This document shows positions 15,488 to 25,368 of a DNA stretch of 64,000 nt, one piece after another. Where the stretch lies: positions 682,001 through 746,000 of the forward strand of contig NZ_JAJHIZ010000003.1 in the NCBI RefSeq assembly GCF_021538615.1, in the 5' to 3' direction. The notes beneath the pieces are model-generated. The model was not told the origin of the DNA and ran no database searches. It worked only from the letters and a program-made list of their open reading frames with translations. The position numbers were made by a program, and so were the translations under genes. This stretch comes from Niabella agricola (GTDB taxonomy: Bacteria; Bacteroidota; Bacteroidia; Chitinophagales; Chitinophagaceae). The first letter of the stretch is position 1. Each line of letters begins with the position of its first letter.

Positions 15488-17491
15488 ATGACCATGCGTA
15501 TTTTATTTGTAAGCATTTTTACCATTTTATCCGCCGCTATAGCTGCGCAAAACAACACGATTCCTCCACGTGTGAATATCTGTGTATATGGCGGTACTTC
15601 CGCAGGAGTGATGGCCGCCTACAGTGCCGCCAAACTCGGCAAGACCGTTGTTCTGATAGAGCCTGGCAACCGTTTGGGGGGTCTTACTTCCGGCGGCCTG
15701 GGCTTTACCGACATTGGAAACAAATATGCGATCAGCGGGCTGGCATTGGATTTTTACCGGAAAACAGGCGCTCATTACGGCCGGTTTGAACAATGGATTT
15801 TTGAGCCATCGGTTGCGGAGCAGTTGTTTAAAAACTATATCAAAGCAGCCAAGGTTCCCGTGGTTTACAATTTTCAGCTGAAAGATGTGAAAAAGAAACG
15901 CAATAAGATCGCCGGCATCTTCATTGAACCAACGGAAAGAGCGGGTGGCAGGCCGGCATACCTGGAAGCTGATATATTTATCGACTGCTCCTATGAAGGC
16001 GACCTGATGGCAAAGGCCGGAGTCTCTTATCATGTGGGACGGGAAGGTAATGCTGTATACAAGGAAACCTACAATGGCGTGCAGCTCATGAACAAGCACC
16101 AATTCCCCGACGGCATCGATCCTTATAAAATACCCGGCGATGCATCCAGCGGGCTGCTTTGGGGCATCAGCAACACGGCCCTTGCTACTACCGGTTCCGC
16201 CGACCGGAAGGTACAGGCCTATAATTACCGGATCTGTTTAACCAACGATCCCGCCAACCGCATACCGGTTACACGTCCCCCCGGGTATGACGCTACAAAA
16301 TTTGAATTACTGCTCCGGTACATCCGGCAGGCCAATATCCAGAGTATAAAATCCGTGCTAAAGCTGGATCAGATGCCTAATCATAAAACCGATATCAACA
16401 ATAACGGACCTTTTTCCACGGATATGATCGGCTGGAGCAACGATTATCCCGAAGCCAGTTACAATAAACGGAAGCAATTGCTGAACGCACTGGAATTATA
16501 TAACAAATCGCTTCTGTATTTCCTGGGGCACGACAGCCGGCTGCCCGCGACGATCCGTGAGCAGATGCTGGAATGGGGTTACCCAAAAGATGAATACACC
16601 AACAATCATCACTGGACGCCACAGGCCTATATCAGGGAATCGCGCAGGATGATCGGTGCCTATGTAATGACGCAACACAATTGCCAGGGCCGGGAAACCG
16701 TAACCGATGGCGTAGGTGTGGCGGCCTATACCATGGACTCGCACAATTGCCAGCGGATCGTTATTGAAAAGGATGGCGTAAAAATGGTTAAAAATGAGGG
16801 GGATGTTCAGATCGGCGGATTTGCCCCCTACCCGATCTCTTATCGCGCAATCACACCCCGGGAACAGGAATGCAATAACCTGCTGGTACCGGTATGCCTC
16901 TCGGCAAGCCATATAGCTTATGGTTCCATCCGGATGGAACCGGTTTTTATGGTATTGGCCCAATCCGCCGCCGTTGCCGCTTGCCTGGCCATCGACAACA
17001 GCCGGACCGTGCAACAGATCGATGTTGCCGCTGTACAACAAAAACTTCAGGCAGACCCGCTTCTGGATGGTACGCCGCCGGATCTTATCATAGACGATGC
17101 AGATACAGATCAGGTACAGTTCTCAGGCGACTGGAAGCGGCAGACCCAGGGAAGTTACGGACCTTCGATGATGCTTGCCAATACACCGGACGCAACAGCC
17201 CGGTTCCTGTTACCCGCTACAACCGAAGGGCGCTACGATGTTTATCTATACCTGCCCCGGATTAAGGATGCCGCCAGGGAAATAAAAATCACGGTTTTCG
17301 ATGGTGTCGAAACAACCGGTCACCTGGTGTCTGCCGAGGCGGTAAAAGTGCTGGGGCAAACATCCGGCGAATGGCATCATATCGGAAATTTCAATCTGAA
17401 AAAGGGGCGGCAACCTTATCTGCAGATCACTGCCGCCGGGAACGGCGGAACCATTGCGGCAGACGCATTGTTGTTGCAACAAAAACGGTAG
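15488..17491 (+). CDS. Secreted FAD-dependent oxidoreductase with C-terminal golvesin/xanthan-lyase-like domain
   Basis: A 667-residue exported protein: signal peptide in residues 1-20 (ending AIAAQ). A FAD-binding fold follows (NICVYGGTSAGVMAAYSAAKLG, then EPGNRLGGLTSGGLGFTD), as in the FAD_oxidored family. Residues ~130-510 include IDCSYEGDLMAKAG and the C-terminal flavin segment RMEPVFMVLAQSAAVAACLA. The last ~130 residues (IIDDADTDQVQFSGDWKRQT ... IAADALLLQ) are a beta-rich golvesin-type domain often found in polysaccharide-active proteins. Such enzymes often occur in glycan degradation loci, but none surrounds this gene. The convergent MFS gene ends 41 bases after it. Confidence 0.88.
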   Translation: MTMRILFVSIFTILSAAIAAQNNTIPPRVNICVYGGTSAGVMAAYSAAKLGKTVVLIEPGNRLGGLTSGGLGFTDIGNKYAISGLALDFYRKTGAHYGRFEQWIFEPSVAEQLFKNYIKAAKVPVVYNFQLKDVKKKRNKIAGIFIEPTERAGGRPAYLEADIFIDCSYEGDLMAKAGVSYHVGREGNAVYKETYNGVQLMNKHQFPDGIDPYKIPGDASSGLLWGISNTALATTGSADRKVQAYNYRICLTNDPANRIPVTRPPGYDATKFELLLRYIRQANIQSIKSVLKLDQMPNHKTDINNNGPFSTDMIGWSNDYPEASYNKRKQLLNALELYNKSLLYFLGHDSRLPATIREQMLEWGYPKDEYTNNHHWTPQAYIRESRRMIGAYVMTQHNCQGRETVTDGVGVAAYTMDSHNCQRIVIEKDGVKMVKNEGDVQIGGFAPYPISYRAITPREQECNNLLVPVCLSASHIAYGSIRMEPVFMVLAQSAAVAACLAIDNSRTVQQIDVAAVQQKLQADPLLDGTPPDLIIDDADTDQVQFSGDWKRQTQGSYGPSMMLANTPDATARFLLPATTEGRYDVYLYLPRIKDAAREIKITVFDGVETTGHLVSAEAVKVLGQTSGEWHHIGNFNLKKGRQPYLQITAAGNGGTIAADALLLQQKR

Positions 17492-17532
17492 TATCCTCCT
17501 GCAAAACCATCTTTAAGAATCGCAACAAACAG

Positions 17533-19035
17533 TCAGGCCGGGTTTCCTCCACGGATATTCGCCGGCCTGCCGTCCTGCCTTTTGCGGAACTTCATCAGCG
17601 CCTTTACCTGTTCATGCAGGTTTATGATATTCCCGATGATAAAATACTCTTTCAGGTTATTCCGGATACTGGTACGCATGATCCTTTTGACAATATCCTT
17701 CTGTACTTCGCCTACTTCCCTTACCCGCATCAATAATTCCAGCGACAACAGCGCCAGAAGCGCACCGATCAGAAAGAGGAAATTCCACTCATGCAGCGCC
17801 ACAAGCCGGATGGCCTTATCCATATGCGGGCTGCTCCACTGCACCAGTATGGAAAGTTTAATATTGGTAAAATAGTCGGCCAGTACACCGCCCAGCAACG
17901 GTCCCAGCGAAGAGAAAATGGCCGTAACAATATTCTTCACCGATAAGTAAACAATCGCGTCCGCCTTTGGCGCCAGCTTAAGACCGATATTGGTAAGCGA
18001 CAGGTTAATACCGGCGGTAGCAATGCCGCTGAAGATATGAATCAGCACCAACAGCGCCATGTTCAGGTACGCTTGCTTGTAGATGCCCACAAAGCACCAG
18101 CCGATAATGCACATAATATAAATAGGTGCACTCAATGCAATAATACTTTTATTGCTGTACCGGTCGGAGAAGATTCCCCAGATACGGATTGTAAAGATGC
18201 TGAAAAGCTGGCTGATCACGGTTAATACAATGATATAGGAAATCGGTAATTTCAGACTCTTCATCATAAACACCATAAAGAAAGGGATGGCGATATTGAT
18301 AGCAAATACCCAAGCGGAATTGAACAGCAGCAAGGTCCTGAAATTAGCATTACGCAGCGGAAGTTTCAGCAATGCAAAGGTATTCATCCCCGACAGTTGC
18401 GAACGTGGCTCGGGAGCCTTGGAAAGCAGAAATCCGCCAATTACACCAATAATACCCGCAATAATAAAAAATTGCGCATATACTTCCAGCTCCTGTTGCG
18501 GATGATGTTCCTTTACATAATCCAGTAATAAAGCCAGCAGGATACTGAGTACTACATTCAATGTTTGTGTATACCGCGTTCTGCGGGAGAAATAAGCACC
18601 GAGCAGGTGCTCCGGCACCAGGTCCTTCATCCAGGAGTTCCAGCTGGGCCCTGCAATTGAACCAAAAAAATAATAAAACAACAGAAAAAACAATAACAGG
18701 TTGATGGAAGTATACGGCAATATCCATACCAGCACGCCAATGATGATCAAAGGAACTCTTGCCAGATACGCCCCGTATACGGCAATCATTTTCCGGTTAT
18801 TGTACCGGCGAACCAGCCAAATGGAAATCAGCTGCGATACGTTGGTAATCATGGGCAGGGCTGCCAACAGACCGATCTGCACATTACTGGCACCCAACAG
18901 CAGGGCCATCGCCACAAGAAAGGCACCGCCGGTAAACGAGGTCATTACCTCGGCAGCCAATCCGTCCCAGATAACCATTTTCAACCCCTGTTGAACTTCC
19001 TTCTCTGATAATATTTCCTTGGGCTGCAAAGACAC
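17533..19035 (-). CDS. MFS transporter
   Basis: A 500-residue permease with about 12 membrane helices and a central loop near residue 205-220 (LLSKAPEPRSQLSG). RRYNNRKMIAVYGAYLARVP matches the MFS loop 2-3 motif, and the repeat occurs at GIFSDRYSNKSI. There is no fused domain and no substrate clue; neighbours are a convergent oxidoreductase and an SRPBCC gene. It belongs to the uncharacterised MFS groups common in Bacteroidota. The substrate is unknown. Confidence 0.85.
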   Translation of the reverse strand: MSLQPKEILSEKEVQQGLKMVIWDGLAAEVMTSFTGGAFLVAMALLLGASNVQIGLLAALPMITNVSQLISIWLVRRYNNRKMIAVYGAYLARVPLIIIGVLVWILPYTSINLLLFFLLFYYFFGSIAGPSWNSWMKDLVPEHLLGAYFSRRTRYTQTLNVVLSILLALLLDYVKEHHPQQELEVYAQFFIIAGIIGVIGGFLLSKAPEPRSQLSGMNTFALLKLPLRNANFRTLLLFNSAWVFAINIAIPFFMVFMMKSLKLPISYIIVLTVISQLFSIFTIRIWGIFSDRYSNKSIIALSAPIYIMCIIGWCFVGIYKQAYLNMALLVLIHIFSGIATAGINLSLTNIGLKLAPKADAIVYLSVKNIVTAIFSSLGPLLGGVLADYFTNIKLSILVQWSSPHMDKAIRLVALHEWNFLFLIGALLALLSLELLMRVREVGEVQKDIVKRIMRTSIRNNLKEYFIIGNIINLHEQVKALMKFRKRQDGRPANIRGGNPA

Positions 19036-19396
19036 TGCTGTACATTATCATCGAAAATAAAAAATCTGCCCTGCAAGGGCGCCTTTCAACACTTCGCTGC
19101 CTGCCGTACCGGCATCCGCCTGCGATCCGTATTAGCCGGAAAAATCAAAAAACATACCATGTAAAACCGTCTTTTGAATCAGGGGTCTATATCTTAGCAA
19201 AGAAAAGATGCTGTAGAAATTAATCCCGATGCGTGCAAGGATTCCACGCCCGGGGAGATATCGTCCGGCAGATACCTGTCTTCGGATCCTGTAACGAACC
19301 CCCTCAGCAGTATCCAAAAAAATCTGCAAAAGCCGGCGGGGAAACAACCGCAGACAATGCAGATCTTATACGGGTTTACTTTTTGTATCGGGGCGA
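19036..19396. other. Intergenic stretch, nothing recognised
   Basis: Overlapping short frames on both strands have no recognisable content. No hairpin with a T-run stands out. Confidence 0.4.
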
Positions 19397-19846
19397 TCAG
19401 GCGTCCGGAATTTCCGGCTCTACCAGTTTTGCCAGTTTCTCCAGGGATTCCTGCCAGCCCAGGTAGCACATTTCCACGGGGATGGCCGCCGGTATACCCT
19501 CCTGTTCTACCTTTAACTCGGTGCCTGCAACGGTTTTCTTCAACCAGACCGTAGTGGTCATCGTACCCGGCAGGTTCGGATCATCGAACTGGTCCGTATA
19601 CTTCAGGAACGTATTGGGTTGCAGTTCCACATATTCGCCGCCAAATGAATGACTGTTGCCCGTTGAAAAATTCTGGAATGACATTTTATAGGTTCCGCCT
19701 ACTTTGGCATCCAGCTCGTGCACCGTACAAAGAAAACCATAGGGTGGCAGCCAGGAGGCGATCGCAAGGGCGTCGGTAAAAGCGCGATATACCTTTTCCG
19801 GAGTTGTCTTCAGCATCCGGTGCAATGAAACTTTGTTGTCTGACAT
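19397..19846 (-). CDS. SRPBCC/AHSA1-family protein
   Basis: A 149-residue START-like protein; I chose the ATG at 19844-19846 (MSDNKVSLHRML) because upstream codons to 19918 are Arg/Lys-rich and unlike the family. The order HRMLKTTPEKVYRAFTDALAIASWLPP, GGTYKMSF, GGEYVELQPNTFLKYTDQF, and the C-terminal GWQESLEKLAKLVE is the standard AHSA1 pattern. The fold makes a hydrophobic pocket; members bind ligands or act as co-chaperone modules. The ligand is unknown. It stands alone. Confidence 0.88.
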   Translation of the reverse strand: MSDNKVSLHRMLKTTPEKVYRAFTDALAIASWLPPYGFLCTVHELDAKVGGTYKMSFQNFSTGNSHSFGGEYVELQPNTFLKYTDQFDDPNLPGTMTTTVWLKKTVAGTELKVEQEGIPAAIPVEMCYLGWQESLEKLAKLVEPEIPDA

Positions 19847-20057
19847 AAAATTATTTTTATGGGGTCCTACTCTTCTGGCTTTTCGGTTCCGCCCGTTTTT
19901 AGGTGGGTGCTGCTCCACTGGTCCGGCCGATCATTTACATCAACCTTTCCAGAACAAAGTTGGCTGTAAAATCTGGTTTTCAAAGAGGCCGTATGCGACA
20001 AACTACCGGGCTTTTTACGAAGCCCCAATCAATATCAAACGGTTTCCAATAGCTCCG

Positions 20058-20516
20058 TTATTTAAAATGGAGTAAGGCCAGCGTTTCTTCACCGCGAAGT
20101 TCCCTTGCGGTATAATACAGACTTAACTCCTGCTGCAGATGCGCCCGTTCTAATTGCAGCAGTTCTTTTACAGGAACCAACATGCCCTGATCGGAGCCTG
20201 TGGCATTGGGAAAAGTCCATTTTTTCAACAGGCGCCCTTTTTCATCCTTTACCGCAATGCTTCTGTTGGTACCAATATTGGGTGCATGGCAATGCCTGTA
20301 ATAGATCCGCAGCTCATCATTCGCACCCGCTTTATTTAACTGCAATTTTCTGAGATTCACAGGCTGGTTCACCGACTGCTGTAAGAGCAACTTGTTGTTA
20401 AGATAGATCTCATAACTGTCAAGCCCCAGCTTCGTAGTAAAACTAAACACTGTAAAACAGCACACCATCAGTGTAAATAATTTAATAAACGGCCGGTTAA
20501 ATGTAGTAGATTGCAT
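20058..20516 (-). CDS. Exported hypothetical protein (152 aa)
   Basis: The ATG at 20514-20516 gives MQSTTFNRPFIKLF followed by a hydrophobic segment (TLMVCCFTVFSF), a likely signal peptide or anchor. The mature part (SYEIYLNNKLLLQQSV, LRIYYRHCHAPNIGTNRSIAVKDEKG) looks like a small beta-sandwich. I know of similar proteins in Chitinophagaceae with no assigned role. It is divergent from the histidine kinase at 20747, with about 230 bases between the starts, so it may be a target or partner of that LytS/LytTR pair, which is only a positional inference. Confidence 0.65.
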   Translation of the reverse strand: MQSTTFNRPFIKLFTLMVCCFTVFSFTTKLGLDSYEIYLNNKLLLQQSVNQPVNLRKLQLNKAGANDELRIYYRHCHAPNIGTNRSIAVKDEKGRLLKKWTFPNATGSDQGMLVPVKELLQLERAHLQQELSLYYTARELRGEETLALLHFK

Positions 20517-20694
20517 TGTAGAATGTTTTAAGTTAAAAATGTTGTTTGAATGTACACGGTACAATATTAGAATACAGGCGGGCAGATTTAAAAAATAGTA
20601 GATCAGCGTTCAGAAAAATCGATCAATGAGGACGCAACACACCGTTGTTTTCTTTTTCAGAATGTTCCTCTACGATCGGCGCCGTTGGTCGACA

Positions 20695-20703
20695 TAATTT
20701 TGC
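20695..20703 (+). promoter_or_regulatory. -7 promoter box of the LytS/LytTR operon
   Basis: TAATTTTGC is a full match to the Bacteroidota -7 box and lies 43 bases before the ATG at 20747. The -33 box is unclear. The position argues against a start at 20645, which lies upstream of the box. Confidence 0.5.
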
Positions 20704-20746
20704 AGAAACGGCTGCTTTGATTTTTTTTACTCCAAACAACCGGCCC

Positions 20747-21805
20747 ATGAATTTATGGAGCAAAAGCATAGCGCTGCCGTTTTCTAAACGGCGTGTGTCG
20801 ACCAGGTACCTGCTGGCGCATAGCGCCTATTGGGTATTAGCAACCGCCTTCTTTCTTTACGAAAAGCGATATCTTATTCACAAGGCCAGTCTGCCCTATT
20901 TTTTCGCCTGCGTTTCTGTACGGGTCCTGCTGCTGATCCTGATCGCCTATTTCAACCTGCACTATTTTTTACCGCGCTACCTGTTGAAGAAGCGCTATGG
21001 CGCATATAGTGTCGCCCTGCTGTTGTCGGTAGCCGGTTATCTCACCCTGCAAAGCCTGTTTGATTATTATCTCTATGGATATGTGGTCGGCCCGATGCGT
21101 AACAGTGACCTGATAGAAGCCTTGTCCTATAACTTTTTCAGTACGCTTTGGTATCTGGCGCTGATGCTGGCATTGAAACTTAGCATGGACTGGTACGATC
21201 AGCAGCTCCTGATCCAAAAGATCACCGTAGAGAAGCTGCATGCAGAAGTAGCATTTCTGCGATCCCAGGTAAACCCGCATTTTCTTTTCAACGCGCTGAA
21301 CAATTTATATGCGCTTACATTAAAGAAATCGGATGAAGCGCCGGGCGTGGTGCTCAAGCTATCGGAATTGATGGAATACATGCTGTATGAAAGCAATGAA
21401 GCTTACATCCCTTTAGAAATGGAACTGGGATACCTGCATAATTACATGGAACTGGAGCGGCTGCGCACCAATCATCAGGCCGACATCCGCGTCCATGTTG
21501 AAGGCGTTGCCGAGCGCTGTTTTATCCCCCCCTTCCTGATCCTGCCCCTGCTGGAAAACGCCATTAAACATGGCCTTGGCCGGGCAAACGGCAATGCCTT
21601 TCTGCACCTGGATATCCAGATCGACGGCGCATTGACCGTTATCCTGACCAATAGCACGGCGCACTCTACCAGTGCTGAACGGAAAGGGGGCATCGGCTTA
21701 CAGAATTTAAAAAAGAGATTGGAATTGTTATACCCCGGTCGCTATACCCTGCAGACAAAAGAACCGCCCGGCGTCTATATTGCCTTTTTAAAAATCCTGT
21801 TATGA
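20747..21805 (+). CDS. Sensor histidine kinase, LytS/YehU type
   Basis: A 352-residue kinase starting at MNLWSKS. Four membrane helices fill residues ~20-155 (e.g. LLAHSAYWVLATAFFLY, VRVLLLILIAYFNLHYF, YSVALLLSVAGYLTL, FFSTLWYLALMLAL). The phosphorylated-histidine box is FLRSQVNPHFLFNALNNLYAL, typical of the His_kinase (PF06580) family, and the ATPase region has LLENAIKHGLG and KGGIGLQNLKKRLELLYPG. No periplasmic sensor domain is visible, so the signal is probably sensed in the membrane. Its stop overlaps the ATG of the LytTR regulator by four bases, so they are translationally coupled. Confidence 0.93.
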   Translation: MNLWSKSIALPFSKRRVSTRYLLAHSAYWVLATAFFLYEKRYLIHKASLPYFFACVSVRVLLLILIAYFNLHYFLPRYLLKKRYGAYSVALLLSVAGYLTLQSLFDYYLYGYVVGPMRNSDLIEALSYNFFSTLWYLALMLALKLSMDWYDQQLLIQKITVEKLHAEVAFLRSQVNPHFLFNALNNLYALTLKKSDEAPGVVLKLSELMEYMLYESNEAYIPLEMELGYLHNYMELERLRTNHQADIRVHVEGVAERCFIPPFLILPLLENAIKHGLGRANGNAFLHLDIQIDGALTVILTNSTAHSTSAERKGGIGLQNLKKRLELLYPGRYTLQTKEPPGVYIAFLKILL

Positions 21806-22515
21806 TCCTCAATTGTGTTATTGTAGATGACGAACCGCTGGCCCGGGAAATATTAGCCGGCTTCATCGGACCTTTACCCGGTGTAATGCTGGCAGGTGCT
21901 TTTGGAAATGCGTTCGAAGCCCTGCATTTTTTGAAAACGCATCCGGTTGATGCCTTATTCCTGGATATTGAAATGCCCGAGATCAGCGGCATCGCCTTGT
22001 TGCGCAGTTTACCGCAGCCACCGATCACCGTGTTTACCACCGCTTTCCGCGACTATGCTTTTGAAGGTTTTGAACTGGGCGTGATCGATTTTTTACTAAA
22101 GCCGATCGCACAGGAGCGGTTCCTTCGTTCACTGGAAAAGATTACCGATTTCCTTGCATTACAAAAAAAAGAAGCCGGTCTCGAGCGGAATCCCGGGCAT
22201 GATGAATCCATTTTTGTAAAAAGCGGGGTGGAAAAAATAAAACTGGTGCTGACCGATATCCTTTTTATCCAGGGGCTAAAAGACTATGCCATCATTCACT
22301 CCATTTCAGGAAAAACGGTTGTAAAAGGCTCTGTAAAATCTATGCAGGAGCTTTTTCCAGAACCGTTTTTTATACGCGTGCACAAATCTTTTATTGTAGC
22401 ATGTCACCGGATCCGGCGCATTTCCAGGAACCGGATCCTGATCGGTGGGCACTCCATTCCCATTGGAAAGGTTTACCGGGAGCAATTGTTAAAGCAGCTG
22501 CCCGGCTTTTCATAA
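21802..22515 (+). CDS. LytTR-family response regulator
   Basis: A 237-residue regulator: receiver domain in residues 1-120 with the acidic pair DDEP (~10), the phospho-acceptor in LFLDIEMPEISG (~Asp55) and the Lys in FLLKPI. The LytTR DNA-binding domain covers residues ~140-237 (IFVKSGVEKIKL, LFIQGLKDYAIIHS, VHKSFIVACHRIRRISRNRILIGGHSIPIG). It is the partner of the overlapping LytS-type kinase. Members bind direct repeats about two helical turns apart. The targets are unknown. Confidence 0.94.
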   Translation: MILNCVIVDDEPLAREILAGFIGPLPGVMLAGAFGNAFEALHFLKTHPVDALFLDIEMPEISGIALLRSLPQPPITVFTTAFRDYAFEGFELGVIDFLLKPIAQERFLRSLEKITDFLALQKKEAGLERNPGHDESIFVKSGVEKIKLVLTDILFIQGLKDYAIIHSISGKTVVKGSVKSMQELFPEPFFIRVHKSFIVACHRIRRISRNRILIGGHSIPIGKVYREQLLKQLPGFS

Positions 22516-22550
22516 GCACTTCCCCTTAGCGTTGTCACAGAAGCAGTATA

Positions 22551-22600
22551 GCTACCGGACCGGCGTATGTTTTATGTTACGAAACATACTGAACCGGTGT
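22551..22600. terminator. Bidirectional terminator between convergent genes
   Basis: GTATGTTT (22565-22572) pairs with AAACATAC (22582-22589), extended by ACCGG and CCGGT arms with a small bulge. It lies between the LytTR gene and the convergent glycerate kinase. The T-run is weak, so efficiency is uncertain. Confidence 0.5.
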
Positions 22601-22624
22601 TACATTGCGTTCAAAGTATCTTTG

Positions 22625-23758
22625 TTATGCTTTATTTTTTAACGCCGTTCCGATCTTCTCACCGGTCCTTACGAGGTTCGATTTTGTTTGGCGGATCGCC
22701 TCTTCGAGCGCTAGGGGTTGCTCGTTAATTGAAAGCAGCCAGGAGAAATATGCCTGCAACCCCGGGCTTACCCGGTCCGGCAGTTTTCCCGCGATCCCGA
22801 TCACGGGAATCCCTTTTTGTTTGGCCATTGCTGCCACACCAAAAGGCGCCTTCCCTTCCAGTGTCTGAAGGTCAATTGCACCTTCGCCGGTAATCACCCA
22901 ATCGGTATTTTCCAGCTCCTGTTCAAAACCGATCTTCTGTAAAAAATAGCGGATGCCATCTACTATCTTAACCTTGCAAAAAGCGGCCAGACCGGCCGCC
23001 ATACCACCGGCCGCCCCACTGGATTCCAGCCGATCCATATCCGTTCCCGTAGTTTGCAGAACAATCCGCCGCCATTGTTGCAGCGCCGTTTCCAGCAACA
23101 AAACCTCGCGGACGCCGGCGCCTTTCTGCGGACCAAAAACCGCTGCCGCCCCCTTTTCGCCCAGTAAATGATTCTTTACATCACAGAGGATGGTGATCGT
23201 TATCCCATGCAGCCGTTGATCCAAGCGGGAGCGATCTATATTATGCAGCCTGATCAAATCTACAGGAAGTGGAGACAGCAGTGTTCCGTCCCTGTCATAC
23301 AACTGCAATCCCAGCGCGCTCAATGCCCCCGCACCTCCGTCTACCGTTGCGCTACCGCCGATACAGAGCAGTAGTTCCGTTGCGCCCTGGTCCAGGGCCG
23401 CCTTAATCAGTTGCCCGCAGCCCAGCGTGGAAGCATGCAGCGGGTCGTATTCCTCCGGGCGCAGTAAACGCAGCCCGGAAGCATCGGCCATTTCAAGAAT
23501 GGCCGTTTTGGTCTTACTTACCCATCCGAAGGAAGCCCTCACACTTCTCCCCAACGGATCCGCAACATCTGCAAACAGCAGCTCCGCGTCCAGGTATTGT
23601 GTCAGCAGGCTTCCGGTACCATCACCGCCATCGCCAACCGGACAACAAACCAATGTACCGGTATAGCCGCTACGCCGGATTCCCTCTTCCAAAGCAGCGG
23701 CAACCGCCGCAGCCGGAAGGCTGTTCTTAAACGCATTAGGCGCTATAACAATTTTCAT
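22625..23758 (-). CDS. Glycerate kinase (GarK/GlxK family)
   Basis: A 377-residue enzyme matching the bacterial glycerate kinase family. The start (KIVIAPNAFKNSLPAAAVAAALEEGI), CCPVGDGGDGTG (~residue 42), the GGSATVDGGAGALSALG segment (~140) and VITGEGAIDLQTLEGKAPFGVA (~290) are all family landmarks. It phosphorylates glycerate with ATP, giving 2- or 3-phosphoglycerate that enters lower glycolysis. The start codon at 23758 directly abuts the stop of the GntP permease, which points to one operon for uptake and use of glycerate. The isomer made (2-P or 3-P) cannot be read from sequence. Confidence 0.93.
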   Translation of the reverse strand: MKIVIAPNAFKNSLPAAAVAAALEEGIRRSGYTGTLVCCPVGDGGDGTGSLLTQYLDAELLFADVADPLGRSVRASFGWVSKTKTAILEMADASGLRLLRPEEYDPLHASTLGCGQLIKAALDQGATELLLCIGGSATVDGGAGALSALGLQLYDRDGTLLSPLPVDLIRLHNIDRSRLDQRLHGITITILCDVKNHLLGEKGAAAVFGPQKGAGVREVLLLETALQQWRRIVLQTTGTDMDRLESSGAAGGMAAGLAAFCKVKIVDGIRYFLQKIGFEQELENTDWVITGEGAIDLQTLEGKAPFGVAAMAKQKGIPVIGIAGKLPDRVSPGLQAYFSWLLSINEQPLALEEAIRQTKSNLVRTGEKIGTALKNKA

Positions 23759-25093
23759 TTACAACATGATTAAGGATAGTATATATACGGCCACCATACC
23801 AGTAAGCGCCATCCAGATGGTAGCCATACTGTACACCTGCAGCACCGGTTTCAGCTCCTGTCCCGAAAAATTGGTAATCACCCAAAAGTAGGCATCATTG
23901 ACGTGCGATATGGCCATCGAACCCGCTCCCATGGCCAGTACCGCAAGTACCCGTCCATTTTCCGTGTTCAGGCCCAGGCCCGGTAAAAAGGGCAGTACAA
24001 TAGAAGCCGCCGTTAATACTGCAACTGTAGAAGATCCCTGTGCCGTTTTGAGGATCAGTGCTACCAGAAACGGGAAAAATACACCAAGGGCTTTTACGCC
24101 CTGCATTGCAGCCAGGTGATCCTGGAGTTTCAGGGCATTGATGACCATACCGAATGCACCGCCGGCTCCAATGATCACCAGAATACCGCCGGCCTTTTCC
24201 AATCCATGATGCATTAACCGGCCCGGGGCTCCTTTTTCCCATTTATGCGGAATGCACAATGCCAATACAAGGCCAACAGCAAGAGCAACGGCCGGCTCAC
24301 CGGTTATGAGCGCCGATTGAAGCACCCGGCTTTCCGGTACCGGGATCAATGCCCTACAGGCAATGAGCAACACGGGCACGACCACCGGAATAAATGCCGA
24401 CAGGGTAGCGGGCAATGGCCTGCCTGTATCGGGTAACGGCGCACCGGGATCACCCGCTCCCAACGCCTCCGGATACTTCCGGCCTTTCCACACAGCCCAG
24501 TAATAACCGGTCAGCATTGCGGGAACAGCCGTCAATAATCCCAGCAGGATTACCCGACCGATTTCAGCATGAACCGTTCCTACTGCGGCTGTAATGCCCG
24601 GATGCGGCGGGATCAAACAATGCACGGCATAGAGTCCTGTGGCCATCGCCGTACTCATGATCGCAGTAGCCATCCCGGTGCGACGGATCATGGATTGATT
24701 CAGCCCGTTAAGCACCACATACCCCGAGTCGCAGAAGATGGGAAGACCTACAACAAAACCGGTAAGGCTCAGTGCAAAGGCAGACCGTCGGACGCCCACC
24801 CACCGGATAATCGCATTTGCCATAGCCGTAGTGGCCCCATTTGCCTGTAATACCATGCCCAGCGCGGTACCAAGAACAATGATAAAACCCAGGGAGCTCA
24901 TGATCTTTCCAAACCCCTCTTTCATTACAGAAAGAATGGACAGAACATCCAGCCCACCCAGGCCTCCGGTTACAAAACAAGCCAGGCACAGGGAAAAGAA
25001 CGGGTGCACTTTGTACCGCGTCGTTAAGAGAATGATCAGGCCGATGCCGATCAGCAGCGCCAATACGATAAAAAAAACGGGTGAAGCAAGCAT
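23759..25093 (-). CDS. GntP-family permease, probably glycerate uptake
   Basis: A 444-residue permease with about 12-14 membrane segments. Landmarks of the GntP family are VGLPIFCDSGYVVLNGL (~residue 115), LIPPHPGITAAVGTV (~162) and the C-terminal VLAMGAGSMAISHVNDAYFWVI (~390). GntP members take up gluconate and related sugar acids with protons. Because the very next gene is glycerate kinase, starting at the adjacent base, glycerate is the likely substrate here; this is inferred from context. The operon appears to begin with this gene. Confidence 0.92.
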   Translation of the reverse strand: MLASPVFFIVLALLIGIGLIILLTTRYKVHPFFSLCLACFVTGGLGGLDVLSILSVMKEGFGKIMSSLGFIIVLGTALGMVLQANGATTAMANAIIRWVGVRRSAFALSLTGFVVGLPIFCDSGYVVLNGLNQSMIRRTGMATAIMSTAMATGLYAVHCLIPPHPGITAAVGTVHAEIGRVILLGLLTAVPAMLTGYYWAVWKGRKYPEALGAGDPGAPLPDTGRPLPATLSAFIPVVVPVLLIACRALIPVPESRVLQSALITGEPAVALAVGLVLALCIPHKWEKGAPGRLMHHGLEKAGGILVIIGAGGAFGMVINALKLQDHLAAMQGVKALGVFFPFLVALILKTAQGSSTVAVLTAASIVLPFLPGLGLNTENGRVLAVLAMGAGSMAISHVNDAYFWVITNFSGQELKPVLQVYSMATIWMALTGMVAVYILSLIML

Positions 25094-25368
25094 CCGGCAA
25101 TTTATTATTTAATTCTGAATACCCTTTCTTTTTTGCAAAGTCTTGCAACAATAAACCATACACAAAGACTACTATATATTCCCGGCTCATCTCCAACCCA
25201 TTGCAGCGTCAAATAAACACCATCCCCACTGGAGGCATCTGATACCCCGTTCGGGGTAGGGTTTCAAAACGTGCTCATTGAAGCCAACGCCTTATTTTAA
25301 ACGCTTCAGCATCGGTTAACCGATTTACTTCTCCGGGAAAATCAGCCGCTCCATTTTGCCGAAAAAAA

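Noticed and set aside
20614..20640. CATTGATCGATTTTT on the minus strand before the 20516 gene, a possible fourth copy of the shared motif
   Set aside because: Two core mismatches and no -7 box at the spacing seen in the other three copies.
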